From the NCBI GenBank assembly GCA_963932465.1, contig OZ010786.1, forward strand, positions 274,010,411-274,074,410: a DNA stretch of 64,000 bases, written 5' to 3'. Shown in pieces: positions 34,755 through 46,330 of this stretch; the stretch's first letter is position 1, and each line of letters starts with the position of its first letter. The notes under the pieces were generated by a model. That model saw only the letters and a list, made by a program, of their open reading frames with translations. It had not been told where the DNA came from and ran no database searches. The stretch comes from Maratus speciosus. Taxonomy: Eukaryota > Arthropoda > Arachnida > Araneae > Salticidae. Both the position numbers and the translations under genes were made by a program.

Positions 34755-35855
34755 GTAATTTTGTTTATCCTGGCATGATATTCCATTTTAATTTGATTTG
34801 TTATTCTGAAATGCTTCTTTTTTTTTCTATTTTTATGCTAATAATCAATATTATCTATCCATTGTGCTTGTGCTGTAATTTTATTATTTTTTAAAGGATA
34901 AAATCTTTATTATTCAGTTCTTACATTCCTTTGAGGGGTTTAAAATACATAATGATTATTAATTTTAATAGTTCAGGATAGATAACTTGGATCAGGGTTG
35001 TAGTGGGTAGCTGCCCAGGTACTCATCCAGCTACCTGCCCGGGATGGGTTTTTTACAACCCTGACCAGGATAGAGTTAAGATGCAGTGGAAAGTATTACC
35101 AGCTGAGTAAGTCCCATTCCCATGAGTAAGTTACATCCCCTCATATGCAGCCATACACAGGGGTTTCACAAAATGTGAAGCAATCGTAAAACTGAGAGAA
35201 AAAACAGGCAATGTGTGAGCACAAAGGATTTGCTCGTAACTCGTGAAAAGGTATTGGCACGATGGGCAAAACAACATAAAGGTATTTCAATGCTTGAAAA
35301 CCTGCCTATCAATTTTTTATATAAATTTAATATAATGCACTTTTATTTGTAAAGTATCACATATAAAAGAAAATGTTAATTTTGAGATATTAATATGAGT
35401 AAATCATAATTATGTATTCCAAACCTGTCTTATAAAACTCATTTACTTGTATTTAAAACTTGTCGAGTTCAATGATTTTTTTTTTATTATTTTGTTGTTG
35501 TTGTTGTTATTTGCAATGTGAAACAGTACTGCCTTCAGATTAAGGAATAAACTGACAGATTAGCCTATTTCCCATCCATTCTCATTTATTTTATTTTATT
35601 TATGTTTTAAGTCTTTATTTCTGGACATTATCATTTCATTTCCGTAAGTTTATTATAGATGACTTACTTCTTTCATACATCACCAGTATAACCCAGCTGT
35701 TTGTTTTGATTCGTTATCATAAGTTTAGTTGTCCAAGTGACACAAGTGCTATTCATCCTTTTATACTGCATTTGCAAGTTTTTTTTTTTCTAAATTTAAT
35801 TTAATTAACTTTTCATGTCATTAATATTTCATTTAAGTGTATTTTATGTAGAGTT
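34755..35855 (+). other. Intron or flank downstream of third exon
   Basis: AT-rich sequence with a short (TTG)n at about 35492-35507 and the small MITE at 34992-35064. No exon supported. Confidence 0.5.
34992..35064. mobile_element. 73-bp MITE, TCAGGGTTGTA ends
   Basis: TCAGGGTTGTA at the left and TACAACCCTGA at the right are perfect inverted ends of hAT style. GGTAGCTG and CAGCTACC add an inner stem. Noncoding. Confidence 0.7.
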
Positions 35856-35990
35856 TGTTGGATGATAAAAAATAAGACTTACGTGATATAATAATAATCA
35901 CATTAAATCATAATATAAAGATAAGGTAAATCTGCTTATCTTTTGCTTCATGATCGTCCATGTTAACACAATAATTTTCTGTATATCCAA
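35856..35990 (-). repeat. Copia LTR fragment (3' portion)
   Basis: The 135 bases starting TGTTGGATGATAAAAAAT and ending TATATCCAAT match the 50588-50709 part of the copia 5' LTR, with one ~15-base indel. It stops exactly where the foldback element begins. No primer-binding-like sequence lies beside it, so this is a separate truncated LTR copy. Confidence 0.75.
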
Positions 35991-37121
35991 TCAATGCAAA
36001 AACCCTTAACGGGTTAAAAGTTAGTGACACAGCACTTTATCTTATGCTCTAAGAATATTTTAAATATGAAACTTAAAAATAATGATATCAAATTTTGAGT
36101 GACGCTATGCTATTAATTATAATCTCTCTATATATTATTTATTTCATCTTTTTATTTTTTTATAATCGCATGTGCAAAAATTATGTTCAATTTAAAGAAA
36201 TGTATAAAAGTTTATTCATTGATGCTTTAACATTTACACCTCTCATAAATTCCAAGTATGAGTTTTAAAAGATATGATATCAAAATTTTAGTGACGCTTT
36301 GATGTGGCTTTAAACGATTTGTTTTAAAATTAAATTTAAATTGTTTTTGTTTTGGCTAAGATATATTCACACATCTAAATAATAGTTTTAATTTTCCAAT
36401 ATGCTTTAAATATGTCACTTTCACTGAATTTATATAATACATTTAAATGTATTTATTTGAATAAATTGATTCATCCTTTGTCCAATGCTATTAAAAATTT
36501 AAAATAAGATTTGCGTAAATAATTTTTTTGCCTCATAGTATCCATTTGAATACATTTCCCTTAGTTTGGATACAATGACGCAAAAAAATTATTTACGCAA
36601 ATCTTATTTTAAATTTTTAATAGCATTGGACAAAGGATGAATCAATTTATTCAAATAAATACATTTAAATGTATTATATAAATTCAGTGAAAGTGACATA
36701 TTTAAAGCATATTGGAAAATTAAAACTATTATTTAGATGTGTGAATATATCTTAGCCAAAACAAAAACAATTTAAATTTAATTTTAAAACAAATCGTTTA
36801 AAGCCACATCAAAGCGTCACTAAAATTTTGATATCATATCTTTTAAAACTCATACTTGGAATTTATGAGAGGTGTAAATGTTAAAGCATCAATGAATAAA
36901 CTTTTATACATTTCTTTAAATTGAACATAATTTTTGCACATGCGATTATAAAAAAATAAAAAGATGAAATAAATAATATATAGAGAGATTATAATTAATA
37001 GCATAGCGTCACTCAAAATTTGATATCATTATTTTTAAGTTTCATATTTAAAATATTCTTAGAGCATAAGATAAAGTGCTGCGTCACTAACTTTTAACCC
37101 GTTAAGGGTTTTTGCATTGAT
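35990..37121. mobile_element. Foldback element with near-identical 542-bp arms
   Basis: Arms 35990-36531 and 36580-37121 are inverted copies. By eye only one or two differences are seen (GTGACACAGC against GTGACGCAGC). The loop is 48 bases. The outer ends read ATCAATGCAAAAACCC and then TTAACGGGTTAAAAG, giving a small AACCC/GGGTT hairpin. In each arm the phrase GATATCAAA...GTGACGCT occurs twice about 190 bases apart, like subterminal binding sites. No transposase or other frame. The arm identity implies recent insertion or ongoing conversion between arms. Confidence 0.9.
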
Positions 37122-37835
37122 ATCATTACTTTTTTGAGGTTATTGAAAAAAATAAATAAAACAATAAACACACACAAAAAAAAAAAATTAAAGACCAATA
37201 CAAAGAATTCATAGTCAGGATTTCAATTCACCTCCAGTCTCTCCCACCTCCCTCCCCGCAAAAAAGGATGACCATACTTCAATTTTAAAGAGCATCGTGC
37301 AATGAGATTTTTATAAGAACTCTTTGGTAAGATATGGAAGTAATGTACAACATGCATGTTTACAGGGTATTTCTGTTGGTTTGCTTCAGAGATATAAAAA
37401 GCTATGTTAAATTTTACTATATAAAAAAATTACTTTGTTAAGAAAAATAGCAAGAAATATTACTCTTTAAACCTTTATATATATATATATATAACAATCA
37501 TCGCTCAGTTATAAAAGTAATTCCATACATTTATATTAAATCCAAAACTACAAATTTCTGCTTCTCCCTTTTCTCATTCCTAGTGCAAAAAAATTAAACA
37601 TTCTTTAATTTTATATAAAATAATCTTTCACCATCTCTATTTAAAATTCTTTATTAACAATCATATAAAAGAATCCCCTGAGCTCCGAAGATTCCACTTC
37701 TGCTTTTGCACCCACCTCTCCAGCTTACCTAAATAATAAAATCTTTCAAAAATTAGTTTGAAAAAAAAAAAAAAAATCTGCAACATTAGTTGCTCACTAA
37801 CATAAATAAATAAATAAGCTCTAACTTCCCTAATG
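37122..37835. other. No gene seen
   Basis: AT-rich sequence with low-complexity A and TA runs and C-rich patches. No supported feature. Confidence 0.5.
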
Positions 37836-38899
37836 TACAGTCATGGAAAAAAAAAAAGTAAACACCCCCTACTAACTCCTGAACAAATTACCGTAGAAGA
37901 AAGTTACTGGTACCGAACGATTAGAAATAAAGTCTACTTTTAAATGATGTATATAAAATTTGTTTAAGGGGTTATCTACATATTAAAACGAACCATAACT
38001 TTGTTTTATTCAATAGCAGTACACAATTTTTACAGCATAAATGAATTCTACATAATTTAATTAGCCTAAAAACAAATTTTTATGCAATTCGTACTATAAG
38101 TTCCCGAGAAATTAATTATTTTAAAACAAGCTTATTTTAAGGGCTGTATCCAAATTGAATTTCGGTACTCGATAGTTAACCGAAAGAGATCAAGGCACCT
38201 TAAGCGTCACTGAAGCAGTCAATGAAGTTTGCTAGATTACAGGACAGCGTAAGACATTTCAAAATATCTAGTCACTTCTATCATAGACGGCCTCTTAAAC
38301 CATAATTTTGCCGTTTTTTAAGCATAATTTGAAAACTATTTGGAAGAAAAATGTGAAATTTTGGATTTCCATAAAGCAGGACTTAATAAATCTAAATCCA
38401 TCAAAAAAATTTTAGGTTACAATTCATAATTTTTTCGAATATTAATTTCATAATTCATATCATAAAATTATAAAAATTGCAAATTCAACGTATTTATGTT
38501 TGGGTATGTTAGTATTACTGCTACACAAAAAATTAGCACATTAGGAGCATAATTTCAGGAGATATGAATAAAAATATGAAAATATAATTTAACATTAGAA
38601 GCACTCAATTTTGAATGTTTATATTTCAAAAACTTATTATTCAAATTACTTGAAATTTGGTGCCTAGGCATAGTTTGAACCGAAGATTTGAAATATCTCG
38701 TTAAAATTGGGTATTGCCATTGAAAAAAATGAAGTTTGGATTTGTTTTAATATGTAGATGGCCCCCTAAGCAAATTTTATATACATCATTTAAAAATAGA
38801 CTTTATTTCCAATCGTTCGGTACCAATAACTTTCGTCTACGATAATAATTTGTTAAGGAGTTAGTAAAGGGTTTTTACTTTTTTTTTTCCACGACTGTA
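37836..38899. mobile_element. Tc1-like element with ~150-bp TIRs, no transposase
   Basis: Ends TACAGTCATGGAAAAAAAAA (left) and TACAGTCGTGGAAAAAAAAA (right, minus strand), then GTAAACACCC / GTAAAAACCC: the classic Tc1-type terminus with TA target. The inverted similarity continues for about 150 bases on each side, through GGTACCGAACGATT and AAATGATGTATATAAAATTT. The ~760-base interior has no frame of transposase length. Confidence 0.85.
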
Positions 38900-39702
38900 C
38901 ATTTCACCTCTTCTCCCTCCCCCTACTCCCCAACATTAAAAAAATTTAAATCTTTATTTTTATACAGAAAATTCTTCTATATAAATTATCCTCCTATTGC
39001 TCAAAATTACCACTTTCCCACTCCAGCCTAGAGATTTCAATCTTTAAAGCTTTTTAGAAAATCGGATCTGCAAAGTCTGTTGCTTAATAATAAAATATAT
39101 AATCATGTACACTTTTAATTATTTTTCACACAATCAATTGATGTCATGATAATAGTTGTTCTGAGCGAATATTGTGTTGGCTGGGCTGTCGTACAGATAG
39201 CTCAATTGGAAGAGTACTGGCAATTAAAGCCAAGTGTTATTAAAGTTCACTGTAATTCAAGATGTTTAACCCCTTCGCGACAAGAGCACTTTGGTTAATT
39301 TTTAACCTTTTACTACAGGTTTTTAAAAACAGAAAATTTTCTGTAATTGAATCACAGAAATGCTCCCATTAAAGAAGGTAAACTTTACAATTAAAAATAA
39401 GTGGTGAGAATAATGAAGGATTCTGAACACCTTAAGTGGCCAAGTATACCGGTCGCTCATTCCCAAGGGCTTAAAGATGCTTTTTTGCTATTATAACCTT
39501 TAGGATTTACAATATAAAAAAATCTTAATCACTTCTGAGGTAAATAAAGACAGTGGAAAAAAATCAAGATGGCAATGTTTTGATTGGCAAATTCTAAGCT
39601 GAGTAATTTGTGCTACAGAATGAAAAAAAATATAAAGTTGTAATAATGTCCTCTTACAGATACTAAATCTTTAAGGTTTTTGATGTGTGAACTACATATG
39701 AA
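38900..39702. other. No gene seen apart from a tRNA-like patch
   Basis: AT-rich, with the tRNA-like stretch at 39193-39250. No other feature. Confidence 0.5.
39193..39250 (+). repeat. tRNA-like fragment (possible SINE remnant)
   Basis: TAGCTCAATTGGAAGAG fits an A box (TRGYNNARNNGG) with a D-arm layout. It is followed by a stem-like CTGGC/GCCA around a 7-base AATTAAA loop. The B box is poor (AAAGTTCACTG), the acceptor ends do not pair, and position 33 is not T. A working tRNA gene is therefore unlikely. Confidence 0.3.
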
Positions 39703-40371
39703 TACAGTAGAAGATCTTTATAATGCACACCTTGGTATGAGAAGTTGTGCGTATTATAGAATTTTGCGTTATATAGATCATATTTCATACATCATTAAAT
39801 TTACTTCGTATACATGCTTTAAATTACATTCCTTGGAACAAGAAAATGTGCAAATTATGAAATTTTACATAATAGGTATAGATCACACATTATTAAATTA
39901 CCTTAAAGATATTACCTTGAAATATAACATCCAAATATGCCTGGGCAAAATCATTATAAAGTGGTAACTCATGACTGACAGTTTTGCGAACACTAAATGC
40001 ATGGCTGGCCAATTTATTCTTTTTCACTATTTTTAATAATGAAATCTTTGCCTTATTTTTAGCAGAATTTTCTTCCATTAAATAAGGCAAAAATTTATAT
40101 ATAAAAAAAACAACAACAAAAAACTTTTGGAAAGCATGCATTTTAGTGCTGCAAGAAAAACCTGTCATGAGCTGCTCTGATTATAACACTCATTTACAAA
40201 AAATTTTAATATAATAACAATGTTTTCATTACTCCAAAATAATGTGTTAAAGGCGATAATGTATCATATTTAGTGTTCCAAGAAATAGCAATATTTGTAA
40301 AATATATGTGCTTCTTAACTGAAAAATTCATTGTTTATATCTGAGAAATACATTACATCTTCTGCATTAAA
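39703..40371. mobile_element. Decayed relative of the 28275 MITE
   Basis: The left end TACAGTAGAAGATCTTTATA is identical to that of the 28275 element and is followed by GAAGTTGTGCG and GAATTTTGCGTTATAT. The right end is eroded; a CATTACATCTTCTGCATTA stretch ending near 40371 is its likely remnant. The open frames at 39680-40168 lie within the element and have no motif. Confidence 0.65.
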
Positions 40372-42903
40372 ATTTTTTAGTGGCAGGCTTTTGTGATTGA
40401 ACAAGGACTGCTTGCAGAGTGCTTTTAAGGATTTTACAATATAAAATTATGGCTCTTGAACTACTATTAATTAAATACAGTAATAGGATAAAAAAAATCA
40501 TTAAATAGTTTATTTTAAAAAATTACTTGTATTTTCATCAGATATACTGATTATTACTACCATATGTTATGTGTAACATATTTATTAGAAAAGTTACAAC
40601 TATTTTCATGAAGTTTTGGATTCCCCCCCCCTCCCCCCCCTAACATACTGTCAAATTTCGCGAGGTTTTTTTTTCTTGTGATGTTCCTCCCCCGACCGAG
40701 AATGGAGCGGGTTTTTTACAATCAACTGATTAATTTTGTTTTTCTTTTATTGCTACTTTTTTATGTTAGTGTGGTGATCTTTCAAATGCTATTGCACAAC
40801 GAGGCGATAAACGCGCTACTCTGTAAGTGGCACGGCAACCCTCCAGTATACAGGTGGAATTGATAAAAAGAGTTTTTGTAGTCAGAATATGCGGAATGTT
40901 ACAGAATAGTGACTGGTTTAATGAAAGCAGAATAAAAACTTAATATTTAATTTAAGATGCGAGTCAGATTAATATATTAATTGAAATGGTTACTGAGTAA
41001 TCACTTTATTAGTTTATACAAAGTCTAATTATCATGACAGCTACAATGCAGCTGCTAATGAAATTTTGTGAAACCAATCTTTTCTAAATAGTAACATGTT
41101 CTGAATTGTTCTTTTTACAATTATACTTCATTACCACAAATACCATATAAGGGAGCTGGCTACTTTTATATTTTTTAAAAGTAAATTATTTAAAGCTTTC
41201 TTTTAAGCATATTAACTTTAAAATTAAATAAAAACAAGTATCTTACTTTTGCAAAAAAGCTGTTTTATCTTATTTATCTATAAACTTTAATTACTAAATA
41301 AGGAAAAGTATCATGATGAAAATTTTTATTTTTAGGAGCTCAAAACAACTAGTCAGGATAAAATGGTTCATTTTGAGCTAATCGTGATAATTTAAGTATA
41401 TAAAGTAGAATTTACTATCAGTCAAAAATATGTCCAAGACTTGAAATCAGTCCTGAGACTGAAGGTACCCATGGCTGTAATCAATTAGCCTAAAAGAAAT
41501 GCTTCAGGTGGTTTTTTTTTCTGTTTTTCTTTTGTTACAGAGATAAACGGCAATAATTTTTTTTTTTCCCTTTAGGTTAAATTTTATAAAAATAAAGTAC
41601 TACGATGCTTTATTTTTTGAAGCTGAAAAGAGTTGTATAAAAAAAAAATAAATAAACGAAAGATGTCATTTTAAGTCAATTTTCGTTTATAATATTATTA
41701 GAAACGATTCGCAAATGAATCATTGTATAAACGGGATTGGAAATCTTAATTTGGATTTCGTCATACCTTTTATTTAAATTGTGCGTTCTTTAAAAATGAA
41801 AGATTTTGTTTAATTTCTTTAAAAGAAAACTCAAAATTAAATTAGTAATCTATCTGTATTACACTCACATATCACAAGAAATACCTATGCCACACATGAA
41901 CGTTATTTTGTAAGGAAACAGTTATAAGTATTGTTGAAAATAAAAACAATTCAGAACATTATACTAATTAGAAAGGATCGGTTGCAAAGAATGCTGTCTG
42001 GATAATTAGAAATTGTACTCACTTTCTCCCATTGGAATACCATTTCAAGACCTTTGATATTTCTTATTTCTTCAGTGAACTTCGCGTATCGCGTATTGAT
42101 ACATGGCGAAGTCTTATGGCGAACGCGATGAATGTTCATTTCAATACGAGAATTTTCGATAAATATCGAATTTCGATACGAGAATTTTTTTAAAAATGTG
42201 AAATATTTTCTCCTTAAAAAATGTTTACTTACTATGAATCACAATGAAATAAAATACCTATAATTACAAAATACTGCTCTATTTAAAAAAATCAGTCTAA
42301 GTATTTTAAAGCACATAATAAACTGTTTTCGTAGTTTAAAAAAAGATTTATTGCCAATATTCAGATTTTTAACTGTGACCTAAACCGCGCAAAACCGATG
42401 TGCAACGTTCTGTCTGCTAGCCCATAGAATAACATGTAATCCGCGATCCTAAGAAGTCCATTTTTTCATGCGGATTATATAAAAATTAAGAGTTTTCCTG
42501 GATACTAGGTTAGTCTTATCCACTTCGTCAAAAACAGATTCATTTTATATATTAATGTTTTTTAAAAAATCTAGACCGTTTCGGAGAAAAAAAAAAGACA
42601 AACTTACACCATCGAAATTGCTTTCAAAATGGGTTTACAGATCTGAAAATATACTGCACGTAGAATTGTAAAAAATTCAGAATAGGATTAGACTGCAGAT
42701 ATAAGACTGTTTTAAAAAAATCAGAACAACAGGACCTATATTTGATGAGTTATTAACAGGCGGCTTTTCGCATTTTCTTTGATGTCGAGTTAGCTGTATA
42801 TATGAGTTCCGCCATCTACGAATTCTACGATACGATACGATACGATACGATTTTAGGCTTAAGGCTGCGTCACTCGGAATACTACCGTCTTCCATGATAA
42901 ACG
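40372..42903. other. AT-rich region without supported genes
   Basis: A C run lies at 40623-40641 and a (CGATA)n microsatellite at about 42828-42852. An inverted pair of TTCGATACGAGAATTTT-like phrases lies at 42140-42190. None has coding support. Confidence 0.5.
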
Positions 42904-43460
42904 GTTGGTTTAATCCATGATAAAGCTGAAATATCCTGTGTAGCTGCAACTATAAGAACTTTTGTTTTGTTTTTTATTGTGTGTATCTTTTACTCATATG
43001 TATCCCATGAATTTTGCAGAATATTTTGGTTTAAACTACTATTTTTATATATCTTAAAATACAAAACTGGAGCGTACAGTTTTGTTCCTATCTAGTTATA
43101 TTACTTCACACACACTAAAAAAGTATAATATACAAAAACATTACTGATGCTTGATTAATAACATAAATAAAAAGTCTAGATTATATATATATTAACAAAA
43201 CACTTATTGTAATTTAAAGTCACTAAATTAATAATATAGTTCTTTGAGCTGTCAAAATTGCAGCTTCTTAATCTAAATGTTTATGCAGTTTTTGATTGAC
43301 ACATTAGATAAACTAGGAAGTCATTTTCTATTTTCCTGACATGGCAGGTGAAAAAGTAATAAAGTCTTGTTTATGACAGACATTAAGTGTTTTTGAAAAA
43401 CAGTTTATCTTGATTTATAATGAGTTTATCTAATTCTGAAAGAGATTAGTATTTCCAACA
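42904..43460 (-). repeat. Copia 3' LTR, truncated
   Basis: It matches 50715-51274 of the 5' LTR with about 15 differences. On the minus strand it begins TGTTGGAAATACTAATC, directly after the polypurine tract. Its last ~130 bases, present in the 5' LTR at 50588-50709, are missing, so the element is broken at about 42904. Confidence 0.9.
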
Positions 43461-43478
43461 TGCCCCCTTAATCTCTTC
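43461..43478 (-). other. Copia polypurine tract
   Basis: On the minus strand GAAGAGATTAAGGGGGCA abuts the TGTTGG start of the 3' LTR. This is the plus-strand DNA primer site used in reverse transcription of LTR elements. Confidence 0.85.
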
Positions 43479-43479
43479 A

Positions 43480-44220
43480 GATTGATGAGGCAAACAAGTT
43501 CATTGAATTTCTGTGATTCACTAATTCAGGTTTGGGAATAGGTTTTGTGAGTGCATCAGCAATCATATATTTTTATGGACAGTTCTTTAATTCAATTATT
43601 CCATCTTCTTTGAGTTGTTTTATAGCATGAAAATGAATGTCGATGTGTTTACTTCTTTTTTAAAACTTCTCTTTCAATCATTTTGATGCAGCTTTGGTTG
43701 TCTTCATATAAACTAATAGGCTTTGTCTGTGCCAAATCTAAATCTTCCAGGAGTTTCAATAAATATATAATTTCTTGCCCTGCACTTGCGGCTGAAACAT
43801 ATTCAGCTTCTGCTGATGAAAGAGCAATACATGATTGCCTTTTTGTAATCCATTGAATTGCATTATTACCTAAAGTAAAAATATTGCCACTGGTTGATTT
43901 TCTTGTGCTAGTATCACCTGCCCAGTTGGCATCCGCAAAAGCCTTTAAAATCGCTTCAACTTTACTATCTATGTGCAAGTTCATTTGTTTTGTGCAGTTT
44001 AAATATCATATTACCCTTTTAACTGCCATCCAGTCTTTTTCACGTGGGGATTCATTTCTTCTACTTAAAATATTCACTGCAGCAGAAATGTTCAGGTCTA
44101 TTGACAGATGCGATATAAAGTAATGAAGCCTGTCTGTATTTAACATTATTTGGCAATAAACTGTCATTATCTTCTAATCTATTAAAATTAGGTTCCATCG
44201 GAGTACCGAATGGTTTAACT
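43480..44220 (-). pseudogene. Copia RNase H domain and C-terminus
   Basis: The minus strand encodes the Ty1/copia RNase H: FADANWAGDTSTRKSTSG, then IALSSAEAEYVSAASAGQE, then LYEDNQSCIKM, which supply the acidic active-site residues. The usual C-terminal ADALTKPIP phrase follows in a shifted frame near 43540. Damage: a frameshift between RT and RNase H at about 44100, a stop in place of Arg near 44007 (TGA in 'RVI-stop-YLN'), and a frameshift in the A-rich KKK codons near 43655. Confidence 0.85.
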
Positions 44221-45290
44221 TACTCTAAATTAAACTTTTTTACTAGTTCTTCTATTTTAGCTTTTTGATTTAATTCATAACCTTCTGCTGTTTTCTCTAT
44301 TTTGATTCCTAAATAATAACTTAGTTCTCCTAGATTTTTTAATTCATATTCTCGCTTAAGTTTTTCTATTATGTCTTTAATTTCGTCATCTTTTCCTGCT
44401 ATTAGGATATCATCAACATAAACAATAATATACATTTTGCTTTCTCCTTCATTTTGAATGTATAAACATGTGTCTGAATTAGATTGTTTAAATTTTAAAT
44501 CATTTAATGATTTTGTTATCTTAGTGTGCCATGCCCTGGCTGCTTGTTTCAATCCGTAAATGGATTTATTCAGTCGGCAGACTTTGTTTTCCTGATTTGG
44601 AATAATATAGCCTTCTGACTGAGTTATGTAATTTTCTTCATCTAAATTACCATACAGGAAAGGCATTTTTATGTCTACGTGATTAATTTTTAATTTGTGG
44701 TAAGCTGCTGCTGCTATAAAACATCTAAGCGTCGTATATGAAACAGCAGGGGCAAAAGTTTCTTCGTAGTCTACGCCATATTTTTGATAATATCCTTTTG
44801 CCACTAATCTCGCTTTATATTTCTGTATTCTTCCTTGATCATCATATTTAGTTTTAAAAATCAATCTGGATCCAATTATTTTTTTACCTTGGGGGGGATC
44901 AACTAGTGCCCATGTTTTGTTTTTATTACAAGAATTTATCTCTTGTGTCGCATTTAACCAATTTTGTTTCTCTTCTGGAATTTCAATATTCATTATGTCA
45001 TGAAAATTTTCTGGTTCTTTTATATGTTCATGAGTTGTCATGTAAATGAATCGCTCTGGAGGGACTCCTTTATTTGATCTATCTGACCGCCTTTGTTCTG
45101 GTGTTAATTGTTTAGACTCACTTGATGTGTCTTCAGTGTTTGTGACTTCAATTTCTACGAAATTTTTATTCTGTGATTTGTCATTCTCATCAGATGGTTT
45201 TTCTCTCAAATTTAATTGTGTTTCTACCTTCTTGTGTATATTTTTGTTTTCTAGAAACTTTACTGTTCTGGCAATTATTATTTCTTTACC
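44220..45290 (-). pseudogene. Copia reverse transcriptase
   Basis: A continuous minus-strand frame covers the integrase-RT spacer and the whole RT core: WALVDPPQGKKIIGSRLIFK, YKARLVAKGYYQKYGVDYEE, TFAPAVSYTTLRCFIAAAAY, KSIYGLKQAARAWH and the intact catalytic box IVYVDDILIAG. The usual HQMDVKTAFLNG motif is altered to HVDIKMPFLYGNL, so the motif A Asp is kept but the 'TAF' is lost. The RT itself shows no stop. As part of the polyprotein it is cut off from integrase by the insertion at 45294-45684. Confidence 0.9.
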
Positions 45291-45293
45291 ACT

Positions 45294-45684
45294 CAGCGAT
45301 CTGTTTAGGAAAATTCTAGGTCCTTTAAAGGACCCTTCACAATTTTTTTTTATCTTAAAACAGGACCCTTCACAAAACTTTTTATTCCAAAACAGGACCT
45401 TTCACGAAATTCTTTGTCTTATAAACAGGCTTTTTACAAAAATTTTCCACTTTCAAATTGAACCTTTCACACATTCATCCATTTAAAAGTAAAATCTGAC
45501 TTGTAAAATAACAGCTGAACTCATGAAATAACAAATTACTTAGATTTTTTATATATGAAGGATAGAACTTGAATATGACGATAGATTCAAATTCACAAAA
45601 TTATGGGTAGAATTTTCACAAATATAAGAAAAACTTCACAATTTCACAAAAACAGGACCCTGTGAAAAAAGTCTGGACAGACCC
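45294..45684. mobile_element. hAT-like element inserted in copia integrase/RT spacer
   Basis: The copia frame stops matching at both sides of a 391-bp block. The flanks are TTACCACT (45286-45293) and TTGCCACT (45685-45692), a 7/8 match to an 8-bp hAT target duplication. The left end is CAGCGATCTG. The right end on the minus strand is GGGTCTGTCCAGACTTTT. Internal ~37-base units carry AACAGGACCCTTCACAAA. Its right part also occurs at 3238-3355. Confidence 0.7.
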
Positions 45685-45693
45685 TTGCCACTT

Positions 45694-46330
45694 GTGTAAA
45701 TACGGTACCCTTTGGAGTAATTGTCGTAGTCGACAAAAATACCTTCAACCGCCTTATCATCTAATTTTTGTCGCTTATTTTTGTTGACATAAGCAAAGGC
45801 TTTACAGCCAAACACTCTAAGGTAATATAAATTTGGTGGTCGTTCATTCCAAAGTTCAAATGTGGACTTTTCATTAGCTTTTATAGGCAATTGGTTTTGT
45901 AGGTGATTTGCCGTACAGATAGCTTCACCCCAGAATTTTTTAAGCAAGTTTGCTTCGCTAAGCAAAGCTCTCGTCATTTCAATCAAAGTTCTGTTTTTAC
46001 GTTCAGCTACACCATTTTGGCTCGGAGAGTACAGAACAGTGTGTTGGTGCTGTATGCCATTTTTTCTAAGATAGTTGTCAACTAAATCATTGTTAAATTC
46101 CCCTCCATTGTCAGTTCTTATATTTTTCGACTTTTCACCAAATTTATTACTAACTAAGGCAACAAATTCCTTAAGTTTTTCATAAACTTCTGATTTCTTT
46201 AATAATAAATACAGAATGGTAAATCTAGAGTAATCATCTACAAATGTTAAGAAATATATTTTTCCCCCTATTGTTGATGTCTGGAAAGGCCCACATACGT
46301 CAGAGTTATCAACGCCAGTCGTTTAGTGGC
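45694..46330 (-). pseudogene. Copia integrase core
   Basis: The minus-strand frame carries all three DDE residues: SDVCGPFQTST, then FVDDYSRFT, RTDNGGEFNND and SQNGVAERKNRT. It continues through KKFWGEAICTANHLQNQLPI and VFGCKAFAYVNK, typical of the copia integrase C-terminal part. It is in a different frame from the zinc-binding part upstream because of a frameshift near 46325. It is cut at IYTSG by the hAT-like insertion. Confidence 0.9.

Noticed and set aside
39193..39250. Functional tRNA gene, possibly with a suppressor-like anticodon
   Set aside because: The acceptor stem does not pair, the B box is poor and position 33 is not T.
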